A stretch of 64,000 nucleotides of DNA from an uncultured Oscillospiraceae bacterium (lineage in GTDB: Bacteria > Bacillota > Clostridia > Oscillospirales > Acutalibacteraceae), in contig CAJJLZ010000006.1 in NCBI GenBank assembly GCA_905192745.1, positions 32,521-96,520 of the forward strand. The letters run 5' to 3'. Below the pieces are notes generated by a model. That model saw nothing but the letters and a program-made list of their open reading frames with translations. It ran no database searches and was not told the DNA's origin. The position numbers and the translations under genes are program-made. Within the stretch, counting starts at the first letter, position 1, and each line of letters opens with the position of its first letter. Shown piece after piece: positions 34,025-41,493 of the stretch.

Positions 34025-34453
34025 ATGAATATCAGGCTACATTACGACGTTCCTGGGGATGATTTTACCCGCGCGGGGGAAGCGTCCGGCGCGGTCAAGC
34101 GGAAGATGAAGCAGCTCGGGTTTGATTCCGACGTGATCCGTCGTATGGCGATCGCCATGTATGAAGGGGAGATCAATATGGTGATTCATGCCGGCGGCGG
34201 GGAGGCCGATGTGGAGATTCTGCCCGATCGGGTGACGGCGGTGCTGACCGACCACGGACCCGGTATCCCTGATGTGGACAAGGCCATGCAGGAGGGATGG
34301 TCCACCGCTCCGGACAACGTGCGTTCCCTCGGCTTTGGAGCAGGAATGGGGCTGCCGAACATAAAGAAATATTCCGATACGCTGGATATTCAAACAAAAG
34401 TAGGGGAAGGAACCGTTCTGACGATGACCGTTCTGGTCAGGAGTGAAAAATAG
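34025..34453 (+). CDS. Anti-sigma-factor-type ATP-binding protein (HATPase)
   Basis: About 142 residues with the GHKL kinase fold of RsbW/SpoIIAB-type proteins: AMYEGEINMVIHA (N box with Glu-Asn), LTDHGPGIPDVDKAM (G1 box) and GFGAGMGLPNIKKY (G2 box). ATG 34025 follows AAAGGGTG. In this family the ATPase phosphorylates a partner on Ser/Thr or sequesters a sigma factor. Here the likely partners are the DRTGG and hydrogenase proteins of the cassette, which is inference. Confidence 0.85.
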   Translation: MNIRLHYDVPGDDFTRAGEASGAVKRKMKQLGFDSDVIRRMAIAMYEGEINMVIHAGGGEADVEILPDRVTAVLTDHGPGIPDVDKAMQEGWSTAPDNVRSLGFGAGMGLPNIKKYSDTLDIQTKVGEGTVLTMTVLVRSEK

Positions 34454-34618
34454 CGCGGCGGGTGACGGCACCGGACGACGAAACCGATATGCCGGAATAG
34501 AGGAACGAACACCCTGCGTTTGCAGAAAAGAACAGGAAAACAGGCGGCATGGCGGCGTCCGGGGGAACGGACGTGCCTCTTGGTCCGCCTCTTTTTCCAT
34601 TCGGGAGGCGACGCTGTC

Positions 34619-35974
34619 ATGGAAAACCGGGACCGTTTTTTTCATTCGGTCACCTTGGATAAGGATTTGTGCGTGGGCTGTACCAACTGCATCAAACGCT
34701 GTCCAACTCAGGCTATCCGGGTGCGGGACGGACAGGCCTGGATTATTTCGGAGCGCTGCATCGATTGCGGCGAGTGCGTGCGGGTCTGCCCGCATCATGC
34801 CAAAAAGGCGCGGCATGACGATTTGTCCATGCTGAAGGAGTATTCTTATACGGTGGCCCTTCCGGCGCCGGCGCTGTACGGACAGTTCAATCATTTGGAC
34901 GACATTGATTTTGTGCTCAACGGCCTGCGGGCGATGGGCTTTGACGAGGTGTTCGAAGTAGCGCGCGGAGCGGAGATCGTTTCCGACGCGACCCGACAGC
35001 TCCTGATGGACGGAAAGCTGAAAAAGCCGGTGATTTCCTCCGCCTGTCCGGCGGTGGTGCGGCTGATCCGCGTTCGTTTTCCCGATTTGTGCGAGCATGT
35101 GCTCCCCCTTAAAGCGCCGATGGAGGTCGCCGCGATGCTGGCGCGGAAGGAAGCCATGGAGAAAACCGGTCTGCCGTCGGAAAAAATCGGTATTTTCTTT
35201 CTTTCCCCCTGCGCGGCCAAGGTAACCGATGTGCGGGTCCCGATTGGGATTGAGCGTTCCAATGTGGATGGGGTGTTCGCCATCAGCGATATCTATCCCC
35301 GTCTGGTCGGCCGAATGAATAAGCTGGAGGAGCTGGAACCGATCGCCCACACCGGCATTATTGGGGTGGGGTGGTCCTCCATCGGCGGAGAGGCCGCCGG
35401 ACTTTTAAACGAAAACCATCTGGCGGCGGACGGCATCGACAATGTAATCAAGGTGCTGGAGGAGCTGGAGGACGAAAAGCTGCAGGAGCTGGATTTCATT
35501 GAACTGAACGCCTGCGCGGGCGGCTGCGTGGGCGGCATCTTCGCGGCGGAAAACGGTTATGTGGCCCGGGCGCGCATCCAGCGGCTTCGCAAGTACCTGC
35601 CGGTTTCCTGTTCCCGTCTGGAGGATGCGGGAAGCCTGGATTCTCTGGAATGGACTCAGTCGCTTGAATTTGCCCCGGTCATGAAACTAGCCGAAAATGT
35701 GGAGGACGCCATGCGGCTGATGGCCGAAATTGACGCGATCAGCGAGCGGCTTCCCCAGTTGGACTGCGGTTCCTGCGGCGCGCCGACCTGCCGCGCGCTG
35801 GCGGAGGATATCGTGCGGGGCCTTGCCCGGGAAAACGACTGTATTTTCCGTATGCGGCGGCAGATTCAGGATATTGCCAACCAGCTTTCTCAGATGGAGG
35901 GAGGAGCATCGCTGGGAGAGGGTTCCCGCCCCGGCCGCTTTGAATCCTCCGGAAAAGAACGGAAGTCGGAATAA
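34619..35974 (+). CDS. Sensory-type [FeFe]-hydrogenase-like protein with C-terminal Fe-S domain
   Basis: About 451 residues. Two N-terminal 4Fe-4S motifs (CVGCTNCIKRCPTQAI, CIDCGECVRVCPHHA) lead into a hydrogenase large-subunit domain with SSACPAVV, SPCAAK and NACAGGCVGG. All four H-cluster cysteines are kept, but the proton-relay Cys of TSCCP is Ala and the L2 Met and Glu are missing, as described for putative sensory hydrogenases such as HydS. The C-terminus has a further cluster motif (CGSCGAPTC...C) in place of PAS. The likely role is H2 or redox sensing. ATG 34619 follows GGGAGG. Confidence 0.85.
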   Translation: MENRDRFFHSVTLDKDLCVGCTNCIKRCPTQAIRVRDGQAWIISERCIDCGECVRVCPHHAKKARHDDLSMLKEYSYTVALPAPALYGQFNHLDDIDFVLNGLRAMGFDEVFEVARGAEIVSDATRQLLMDGKLKKPVISSACPAVVRLIRVRFPDLCEHVLPLKAPMEVAAMLARKEAMEKTGLPSEKIGIFFLSPCAAKVTDVRVPIGIERSNVDGVFAISDIYPRLVGRMNKLEELEPIAHTGIIGVGWSSIGGEAAGLLNENHLAADGIDNVIKVLEELEDEKLQELDFIELNACAGGCVGGIFAAENGYVARARIQRLRKYLPVSCSRLEDAGSLDSLEWTQSLEFAPVMKLAENVEDAMRLMAEIDAISERLPQLDCGSCGAPTCRALAEDIVRGLARENDCIFRMRRQIQDIANQLSQMEGGASLGEGSRPGRFESSGKERKSE

Positions 35975-36037
35975 CGCGGAAAAGAGAAAGCCGGATGGGA
36001 GGAAAAGGCCGGCGGAGCGGAAAGGGAGATATCCATA

Positions 36038-36379
36038 ATGAAGGATATGACGGTAACGGAAATGGCGGCGGCCATGAATTTGGAAATACTGGTGGAGGGG
36101 GACGGTTCCCGCACGATAACCGGCGGCTACTGCGGCGATCTGCTGAGCTGGGTAATGGGCAGGGCAAAGGAAGGAAACGTGTGGATCACGGTGATGGGGA
36201 ACGTCAATGCCATTGCGGTCGCCGTGCTGGCGGATACCGCCTGCATCCTTCTGGCAGAGGATTCTCCGCTGGATGACGAGGCGCGAAGCCGCGCGGAAGC
36301 GCAGGATGTTCCGGTACTCCGCAGCGGAAAGGATACATACTCTCTGGCGGTGGAGCTTGGGTGGCTGCTGAATAGATAA
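36038..36379 (+). CDS. Second DRTGG-domain protein
   Basis: 113 residues: MTVTEMAAAMNLEILVEGDGSRTITGGYCGDLLSWVMGRAKEGNVWITVMGN. TITGGYCGDLLSWVMG is a clear DRTGG core, closer to consensus than the first copy at 33631. It sits between the sensory hydrogenase and PHP genes. Two different DRTGG proteins in one cassette suggest a heteromeric or relay function. Biochemical role unknown. Confidence 0.82.
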   Translation: MKDMTVTEMAAAMNLEILVEGDGSRTITGGYCGDLLSWVMGRAKEGNVWITVMGNVNAIAVAVLADTACILLAEDSPLDDEARSRAEAQDVPVLRSGKDTYSLAVELGWLLNR

Positions 36380-36437
36380 GGCGGAAAGATCCGAGTGTGT
36401 TCACACGCTGAAAACGACACGGCGGGGAGGCGGCGCA

Positions 36438-37172
36438 GTGAAGGTTCGGTATGATTTGCATATTCATTCCTGTCTTTCCCCCTGCGGTGACAGGGATATG
36501 ACCCCGAACAATATTGTGAATATGGCGCTGCTGGCCGGCTTGGATATGATTGCGCTGACCGATCACAACAGCTGCAAAAATTGCCCTGCCTTTCTCCGCG
36601 TTGCGGAGCAGGCGGGGCTTGTCGCTTTGCCGGGAATGGAGCTTTGTACGGCGGAGGAATGCCACGTCGTCTGTCTGTTCCCCACCCTCGACGCGGCGAT
36701 GGCGTTCGACGCGATGGTGGAAACCACTCTGCCGCCGGTGGAAAACCGGCCCGACATTTTCGGAGAGCAGTTGATTCTGGACGCCGGGGATGAAATCACC
36801 GGCCGGTTTCCGCTTCTGCTGACTACCGCCTCCTCCATCAGCGTGGACAATGTAACGAGACTGGCGCGGGAATATGGCGGGGCCGCTTTCCCGGCCCATA
36901 TCGACAGACCTTCCTACAGCGTGACGGCGGCGCTGGGCGATATTCCGCCGGTAGGCTTCCATGCCGTCGAGGTAACGGCGCGGGGGGATGTGGCGGCACT
37001 GACGGCGCAGTATGCGGAAGTGCGGGGAAAGCCGCTTTTGCAGAATTCCGACGCGCATTATCTGGAAAATCTGCAGGAGCCGGGCCCCTGGCTGGAGCTG
37101 CCGGAAAACGCGCCGGAAACACTGATCGCCGTTTTGAACGGGGATTTATCGGTTCTCTGGGGACGGGGATGA
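36438..37172 (+). CDS. PHP-domain metal-dependent phosphoesterase
   Basis: This 244-residue protein opens YDLHIHSCLSPCGDRDMTPNNIV and has ALTDHNS, GMELCTAEECHVVCLFP and a terminal SDAHYLE. These histidines and acids make the trinuclear PHP metal site, as in DNA polymerase and histidinol phosphatase relatives. The start is GTG 36438 after GGGGAGG. Such PHP proteins are frequent neighbours of sensory hydrogenases, where a nucleotide second messenger has been suggested but not shown. The last 27 bases overlap the convergent AraC gene. Confidence 0.87.
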   Translation: MKVRYDLHIHSCLSPCGDRDMTPNNIVNMALLAGLDMIALTDHNSCKNCPAFLRVAEQAGLVALPGMELCTAEECHVVCLFPTLDAAMAFDAMVETTLPPVENRPDIFGEQLILDAGDEITGRFPLLLTTASSISVDNVTRLAREYGGAAFPAHIDRPSYSVTAALGDIPPVGFHAVEVTARGDVAALTAQYAEVRGKPLLQNSDAHYLENLQEPGPWLELPENAPETLIAVLNGDLSVLWGRG

Positions 37173-38018
37173 CTTTTCCGTCGGTTTTCTGCCGCTTGGT
37201 GTCCGCCGGGACAGCGGTTCCGGCTTTTCTTCCGGCGATTGACTATGCTGGCGGACATAGTCGCTGGGCGAGACGCCGTAGTGGCGCTTGAACATCCGGG
37301 AAAAGCTGAAAATATCCGGATAGCCGGTAGAGAGCGCCGCTTCTCCGGGGGTGCAGCCATGCTCGGACATCAGCTCCGCCGCTTTGCGCAGCCGGCAGTC
37401 GGTAAGAAACTGCTGTGGGGAGCGCCCGGTCTTCTGTCGGAAGATGCTGCTGAAATAACTGCGGTTGAGGTTGAGCTGCCGCGCCAGATCCGCGATGGAA
37501 ATGTTTCGCATATATTCCGTTTCGATGAAGGTTTTCGCTGTCTCCACATACCGCTGCGCCCCATCCGCCGAAGGGGCGCCCGCGCTGAGAAGGGACAGCA
37601 GTTCATATATCCGGCCGCAGAGGGCCAGCTCCCGTCCGGCCTCCCGTTCGCTGCACTCCCACATGGCGGCGAAAAGCGGCCCGGCCTGCGGCAGGGAAAG
37701 GATATCTTCCTCCAGAGCGGCGGGCAGGGGCATTCCGCTTTCAAAACCGACCCAGATATACCGCCAGGGATCGGTGCGGTTCGCTTCATAATAGGTGATT
37801 TCATAGGGACGGATCACGAAAATCTGGCCGGGGCCGAGCGTATACCGGCGATTCCGGACGGTAAAGTGCCCTTTCCCCGAAACCACATAATGCAAAAGGT
37901 AATGCGTCCGTGCGGAAGGGCCGAACGCGTGGCCCGGTTCGCATTCCTGCCATCCGCACTGAACCGGATTGATTTCCCGCCAATGCCGGTTTTCCAGCAG
38001 CATGGATTTTCCGATCAT
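37146..38018 (-). CDS. AraC-family transcriptional regulator
   Basis: About 290 residues: an N-terminal cupin-like AraC-binding domain (HYVVSGKGHFTVRNRRYTLGPGQIFVIRPYE) and two C-terminal helix-turn-helix motifs (ISIADLARQLNLNRSYFSSIFRQKTG; EAALSTGYPDIFSFSRMFKRHYGVSPSDY). The layout fits sugar-responsive regulators. ATG 38018 follows AGGAGTG at seven bases; an in-frame GTG at 38027 is the alternative. Target genes are not evident, since no sugar operon is adjacent. The basic tail is long and Ser/Pro-rich. Confidence 0.9.
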   Translation of the reverse strand: MIGKSMLLENRHWREINPVQCGWQECEPGHAFGPSARTHYLLHYVVSGKGHFTVRNRRYTLGPGQIFVIRPYEITYYEANRTDPWRYIWVGFESGMPLPAALEEDILSLPQAGPLFAAMWECSEREAGRELALCGRIYELLSLLSAGAPSADGAQRYVETAKTFIETEYMRNISIADLARQLNLNRSYFSSIFRQKTGRSPQQFLTDCRLRKAAELMSEHGCTPGEAALSTGYPDIFSFSRMFKRHYGVSPSDYVRQHSQSPEEKPEPLSRRTPSGRKPTEKSSPSPENR

Positions 38019-38057
38019 CGCGTTCACTCCTAAAAGACGGATTTGTGTTCATCCAAC

Positions 38058-38087
38058 ATTATACCAAATTAAACCAGCACTGCGCAA
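38058..38087 (-). promoter_or_regulatory. Promoter of the AraC gene
   Basis: On the minus strand TTGCGC, 18 bases, TATAAT, about 40 bases before the ATG. Confidence 0.5.
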
Positions 38088-38148
38088 TACCGCTTTGGGT
38101 TCCCTTATGCTGGGATGAAGGTGTCCTTTTGTCTGAAAAGTTGTTTGA

Positions 38149-38200
38149 AGTTAAAAAGCGTGCCTACCGCCACGGCGATAAGCACGCTTCTTTTATTTTA
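38149..38200 (-). terminator. Terminator downstream of the structured RNA
   Basis: AAGCGTGC / GCACGCTT enclose a second pairing (TATCGCC/GGCGGTA), giving an almost unbroken stem of about 16 pairs, followed on the minus strand by TTTTTAAC. T-rich sequence also lies on the plus side. It suits a minus-strand transcript coming from the DUF1292/RNA region. Confidence 0.65.
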
Positions 38201-38203
38201 TTG

Positions 38204-38415
38204 CCCCGCCAAGCCGTATCGCCGCCAACGATAACCTGCTACTAAACGTCAGCAGGTGGGCGCCGCCCGGGACGTTCCTGCTCCCTTCGTCCCGCACCGG
38301 AATCGATCCCGGTGCGGGGAGGTCTGCAATCCGGCCCCGGAGTTAAGCTCCCGATATCAAAGTGTAGTAGGGTTATATGGCGGCAGTCCGCGTACAAGGC
38401 AGGGAGAAATGACGC
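38204..38415 (-). ncRNA. Structured RNA candidate with 6S-like architecture
   Basis: No reading frame fits here, yet long-range pairing is strong. GCCGCC (38221-38226) pairs with GGCGGC (38379-38384), ATAACC with GGTTAT (38371-38376), TACTA with TAGTA, and a perfect 10-bp apical hairpin CCCGCACCGG/CCGGTGCGGG spans 38291-38318. The result is one long interrupted hairpin of about 200 nt with internal loops, as in 6S RNA. The minus strand is chosen because a terminator lies at that 3' end. It could instead be an unrelated RNA, or read on the plus strand. No separate promoter was found. Confidence 0.38.
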
Positions 38416-38525
38416 GTCGGCGTCTTTGCGTCTCATAACCGGGGGAGACGCGCCCCCGCGGCCAGCGGGCCGCAGGGCAGGGGGTTCCGTCTCACAAAAA
38501 TCCGCTGACAGGAGAGGAAAATACG

Positions 38526-38846
38526 TCAGTCCCGTTCTTCCGGTTCGCCCTCCATCTCCTCAATCTCATAAAGATCGGAGAGACGTTCCTCAAAGATCTC
38601 GGCGATTTCATCGAACAGCTCGTCATCCTCGATGGGAAGCAGCATCTCTTCGCCGTTTTCCTCACCGACCTGCAGGATAATCAGCTCCCCGTCGTCATTC
38701 AGCGTTTCCGAAGGATCGTCGTAAACCGGCAGCAGAGCGACGTACCGTCCGTCGTCGGTTTCGATCGCGTCAATCAGTTCAAATTCATGTTCCTTTCCGT
38801 CCTCATCCAGAACGGTGACCAGATCCGCGTCAAATTCATCGGCCAT
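38526..38846 (-). CDS. DUF1292-family acidic protein
   Basis: About 106 residues, extremely acidic, with the DUF1292 pattern VTVLDEDGKEHEFELIDAIETDDGRYVALLPV...LIILQVGEENGEEMLLPIEDDELFDEIAEIFEERL. The function of the family (YrzB in Bacillus) is unknown. It is usually near alaS and yrrK, which are not present here. ATG 38846 follows AAAGGAAA. The structured RNA at 38204-38415 lies downstream on the same strand and may share its transcript. Confidence 0.85.
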   Translation of the reverse strand: MADEFDADLVTVLDEDGKEHEFELIDAIETDDGRYVALLPVYDDPSETLNDDGELIILQVGEENGEEMLLPIEDDELFDEIAEIFEERLSDLYEIEEMEGEPEERD

Positions 38847-38953
38847 GGGAATCACTTTCCTTTCCTTGAAGCGCCCGCCGGAGCGTGCGCTTTCCAGCCC
38901 TGCTTCGTTTGCGGCGGGGAAGAGGAACGCCGTTCGTTTCCTGGGCTGTTTTT

Positions 38954-38982
38954 ATTGTACCGTTTCCGGAAGCGTTCGTCAA
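38954..38982 (-). promoter_or_regulatory. Sigma-A promoter of the DUF1292 gene
   Basis: On the minus strand TTGACG, 17 bases, TACAAT, back to back with the plus-strand promoter at 39041. Confidence 0.7.
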
Positions 38983-39040
38983 GAGGATTTCCTCGCTGGT
39001 AAAATTTCATAATTAGTTTAAATTTTATTAACGAAATCTA

Positions 39041-39070
39041 TTGACAAGAACGGCGCGGCTGTGTTATTCT
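39041..39070 (+). promoter_or_regulatory. Sigma-A promoter facing a gene-free region
   Basis: A perfect TTGACA, 18 bases, TATTCT. No convincing coding frame follows for 730 bases on this strand. Confidence 0.65.
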
Positions 39071-39076
39071 ATAGAT

Positions 39077-39790
39077 GACAAAAGAAAAGGTCAAAACGAT
39101 AAAAAAGCCTTCCGCGAACCGGCCGGAAAATGTGGCCGGCGGGGGAAGAGTGATGGGAAAGGGGTGATTCCAGTGCACACAGACAGTGAAAACCAGCCGT
39201 TTGCCCGCACGGGGATCTCCCGTTGCGGGCGGATTCAGAAAGTTCGCCGGTAACAGTTTTCAGGGAACCGTTCTAACGAGTCGAAGAATCGTGGCGTTCC
39301 GCCGGAAGGAACACGGGGGTGTTCGTTCCCCGGAAAACCCGAAAAGCCTTGTGAAATTTCTGTATTGCATCGCTTCTGAGACAAGGAGTCAACGCTTCCG
39401 GGCGATATGAAATGTCGAAATGTTATCTTGCTTTTAAACGCAGACGGCGAGACGAATCTGAATCGGGCGTTGCTGGCGCCGGGATGGCGGAAGCTGCCGT
39501 GAAAACCGTGCATAAATAGCCTTCTCCATCCGAAAACAGAATATTTATATAGATTGTTTCCAAAGCGATCGGGCATGAATGTCCGACGATACCCTGTATG
39601 GTAAATTCAAAGCGTAAGGATGAGTCCGATGTTCTGATGAACCCGCAGTTGTATCGAGCGTTTGTTCTTGCGGCCAATTTGCACCGAAACTGCAACAGCA
39701 CCTCGGCGTATAGCCGCGGATGAAAGCGAAACAAACTGTAAAAAACAACCGTCAGGCCCCCGTGTTTATCACGGGGGCCTCGTCGCGTTG
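39077..39790 (+). ncRNA. Candidate large structured non-coding RNA, about 700 nt
   Basis: The stretch follows its own promoter and lacks any convincing frame on either strand. It is more AT-rich than the neighbouring genes. It holds many local helices: CCGGCC/GGCCGG near 39119-39139, GCCCGCACGGG with its mirror at 39203-39230, GAACAC/GTGTTC near 39309-39325, CCTTGT/ACAAGG at 39347-39386, TCGGGCAT/ATGTCCGA around 39568-39585 and GCAGTT/AACTGC at 39645-39693. Large ornate RNAs such as OLE, ROOL or GOLLD have this size and density, but I cannot assign a class. The 3' end is uncertain. Confidence 0.45.
39740..39780 (-). terminator. Terminator of the TauE/SafE pair
   Basis: AGGCCCCCGTG / CACGGGGGCCT around a five-base loop, then on the minus strand an eight-base gap and TTTTTT. 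On the plus strand no U tract follows, so the end of the candidate RNA is not fixed. Confidence 0.6.
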
Positions 39791-39807
39791 AAAGGAAAGA
39801 GGCTCGG

Positions 39808-40185
39808 TCAATCGTCTTCCTCTGTTTCTGCCGGCTTGCCGCGCAGTTCCCGAATGCCGATATACAATAGGAAAATGCCGAAAATCCGGCGCAGAAGGCG
39901 AACGTCCATCATGCCTGCAATCCAGGCGGCCAGAAGGGAGGTAAGCACGCCCGCCGCCGTACACCAAAGAACCGTCCGGGTATCGATCAGCCGGTTCCGG
40001 ATGTGGGAAAACAGGGCGGCCGGCGCACAAAAAAGAAAATAAAGCAGATTGATCCCGCCGGCGATGTATTGATTGATCCCGGCAAAGCTGGTCAGATACA
40101 AAATCAGCAGCGATCCGCCGCCGATTCCAAAGCCGCTGAGAATACCGGTCAGGAGCCCTACGATAAAATTCCAGAAAATAATCAT
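39808..40185 (-). CDS. TauE/SafE half-size permease, second half
   Basis: About 125 residues, MIIFWNFIVGLLTGILSGFGIGGGSLLILYL..., four hydrophobic helices. The glycine-rich GFGIGGG loop is the repeat motif of TauE/SafE sulfite or anion exporters. Normal family members have about 250 residues in two such repeats; here each repeat is a separate protein. The start ATG overlaps the stop of the upstream half (ATGA), giving tight coupling. A charged tail ends EETEDD-like (PAETEEDD). Confidence 0.8.
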   Translation of the reverse strand: MIIFWNFIVGLLTGILSGFGIGGGSLLILYLTSFAGINQYIAGGINLLYFLFCAPAALFSHIRNRLIDTRTVLWCTAAGVLTSLLAAWIAGMMDVRLLRRIFGIFLLYIGIRELRGKPAETEEDD

Positions 40186-40589
40186 AATAACAATACCGCC
40201 CGAATTCCGCCGTACAGAATCAGCAAACCGAATCCCTTCCGCAGAAGGGCTATCGGAACCTTCCCGAAGATTCGTCCGGCAATCAGTCCGCCGGCCAGCC
40301 CGCCCAGCAGGGTGGGGAGAACAGAAGGAATATCCAGCCCGCCTTTCAGAAAATAAACGAAAAGAGAAACCGCCGAAAGAGGGAAAATCACCGCCACGGA
40401 GGTGGCGAAAGCCCGCCGTTGATCCATTTTCAACCATTTTGTAAACATCGGGACCAGAAACAATCCGCCGCCTGAGCCGAAGAAACCGTTGGCGGCGCCG
40501 GCGAGCGCGCCGGTAATGAGCCGCCGGACGTTTTCCTCCTTTTCGTTTTTCCGCCTTTTTTGCTTTCTTTGCATTCTTTGAATTTCCAC
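40182..40589 (-). CDS. TauE/SafE half-size permease, first half
   Basis: This protein of up to 135 residues has a basic N-terminus (MQRKQKRRKNEKEE) and then RRLITGALAGAANGFFGSGGGLFLVPMFTKWLKM, the TauE/SafE signature with the FGSGGG loop, and four helices. The frame opens at GTG 40589; ATG 40574 is an alternative, and neither has an ideal ribosome site. Together with the second half it should form one transporter for an organosulfur or sulfite-like anion. A palindrome 18 bases upstream may be its operator. Confidence 0.8.
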   Translation of the reverse strand: MEIQRMQRKQKRRKNEKEENVRRLITGALAGAANGFFGSGGGLFLVPMFTKWLKMDQRRAFATSVAVIFPLSAVSLFVYFLKGGLDIPSVLPTLLGGLAGGLIAGRIFGKVPIALLRKGFGLLILYGGIRAVLLL

Positions 40590-40606
40590 CGCCCCTTCCC
40601 GATGTT

Positions 40607-40624
40607 ATAAGCCCCCGGGCTTAT
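40607..40624. promoter_or_regulatory. Perfect palindrome ahead of the TauE/SafE pair
   Basis: ATAAGCCC and GGGCTTAT around CC. The AT-flanked G/C core resembles CsoR/CstR-family operators, whose CstR branch controls TauE genes in staphylococci. No such regulator gene is in the window. Confidence 0.45.
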
Positions 40625-40750
40625 TGTGCCGCCCCAAAGGAGAAAAATGCATCGCCGGAAAGGCGGCGGTAATGGAACGGGCGATTATCCAACATCCAGC
40701 GGTTTTCATGGTTATTTATAAGGTTATCACGGTTATCTTTTCATATTCTC

Positions 40751-40779
40751 TTGGCAAGAGGGAACATTCACGATATAAT
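40751..40779 (+). promoter_or_regulatory. Upstream promoter of the ProX/YbaK operon
   Basis: TTGGCA, 17 bases, TATAAT. The predicted start point abuts a hairpin (GAAAAACGC/GCGTTTTTC, 40790-40810). The 390-base gap here also holds three GGTTAT direct repeats (40710-40736) and a GC-rich hairpin at 40880-40920. Confidence 0.6.
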
Positions 40780-40858
40780 GACGTCAGGGAAAAACGCGAC
40801 AGCGTTTTTCATTGCGCCGCCAACAATGGCCCGTATAGAATCTGGCTGGGCGGCGCTG

Positions 40859-40867
40859 TGATATAAT
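40859..40867 (+). promoter_or_regulatory. Second, extended -10 promoter of the ProX/YbaK operon
   Basis: TGA-TATAAT forms an extended -10 element with no clear -35, about 110 bases before the gene and downstream of the hairpin. Confidence 0.5.
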
Positions 40868-40977
40868 GTCGTAAAGGAAAACGCCGGCATAGAAGCAATG
40901 CTGTCCGTGCCGCCGGCGTTTATGATAATAGGGAATCTTCATGGGGAAATACCGGTGAAGATATAGGGGGCTGTCAA

Positions 40978-41463
40978 ATGGAAGAAAAAGACGTATTGGA
41001 ACGGCTGAAGGAGAAGGGTATCCCGTTCGAACGGACCGAACACCCGGCCGTTTATACCATTGAAGAGATGGAGGCGGAGGCACTCCCTTATCCGGCGGAT
41101 GTGTGTAAAAACCTTTTCCTCCGGGATGCAAAGGGCAAACGGCATTTTCTGGTGGTGATGGAAAAGAATAAACGGGCCGATTTGGACAGGCTTCACACCC
41201 TGCTGGGAACAAGCAAGCTCAGCTTTGCCTCGGAGGACCGGCTGATGCGGTATCTCGGATTGACCAAAGGCGCAGTAACGCCGCTTGGCATTCTGAACGA
41301 TCACGATCATGCGGTGGAAGTGGTGTTGGATCGGGATCTGGAAAAGCATCCCCGGCTAGGAGTGCATCCCTGTGTCAACACGGCGACGGTCTGGCTGGCC
41401 TTTTCCGATCTGCGGCGGCTGATCGAAGAAAACGGCAACCGAATATGCTTGCTGGATCTATAG
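40978..41463 (+). CDS. Prolyl-tRNA editing (ProX/YbaK-type) deacylase
   Basis: This 161-residue free-standing editing domain has FERTEHPAVYTIEEME, CKNLFLRDAKGKRHFLVVM, KLSFASEDRLMRYLGLTKGAVTPLGI and HPCVNTATV. It is the ProX branch that hydrolyses Ala-tRNA-Pro, rather than the Cys-type YbaK; the assignment between branches is from pattern only. It prevents mistranslation. ATG 40978 follows GGGGGC. It leads a probable three-gene unit. Confidence 0.87.
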   Translation: MEEKDVLERLKEKGIPFERTEHPAVYTIEEMEAEALPYPADVCKNLFLRDAKGKRHFLVVMEKNKRADLDRLHTLLGTSKLSFASEDRLMRYLGLTKGAVTPLGILNDHDHAVEVVLDRDLEKHPRLGVHPCVNTATVWLAFSDLRRLIEENGNRICLLDL

Positions 41464-41493
41464 TGAAACGGATAGAGAAAGGAGCCACTGTTT

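Noticed and set aside
38310..38360. 5S rRNA-like word (AGTTAAGCTCC) and an SRP Alu-like word (GCGGGGAGGT...CTGCAATCCG)
   Set aside because: The flanking 5S helices are missing, and the SRP GGAAGCAGC tetraloop region is absent downstream. The similarity is too short to support either gene.
39423..39734. 103-codon minus-strand frame in the large intergenic region
   Set aside because: No ribosome site, no recognised motif, composition unlike neighbouring proteins; it lies within the dense RNA-like helices.
40624..40866. 80-codon plus-strand frame before the ProX operon
   Set aside because: It runs through a strong promoter, a hairpin and direct repeats, and has no homologous-looking features.
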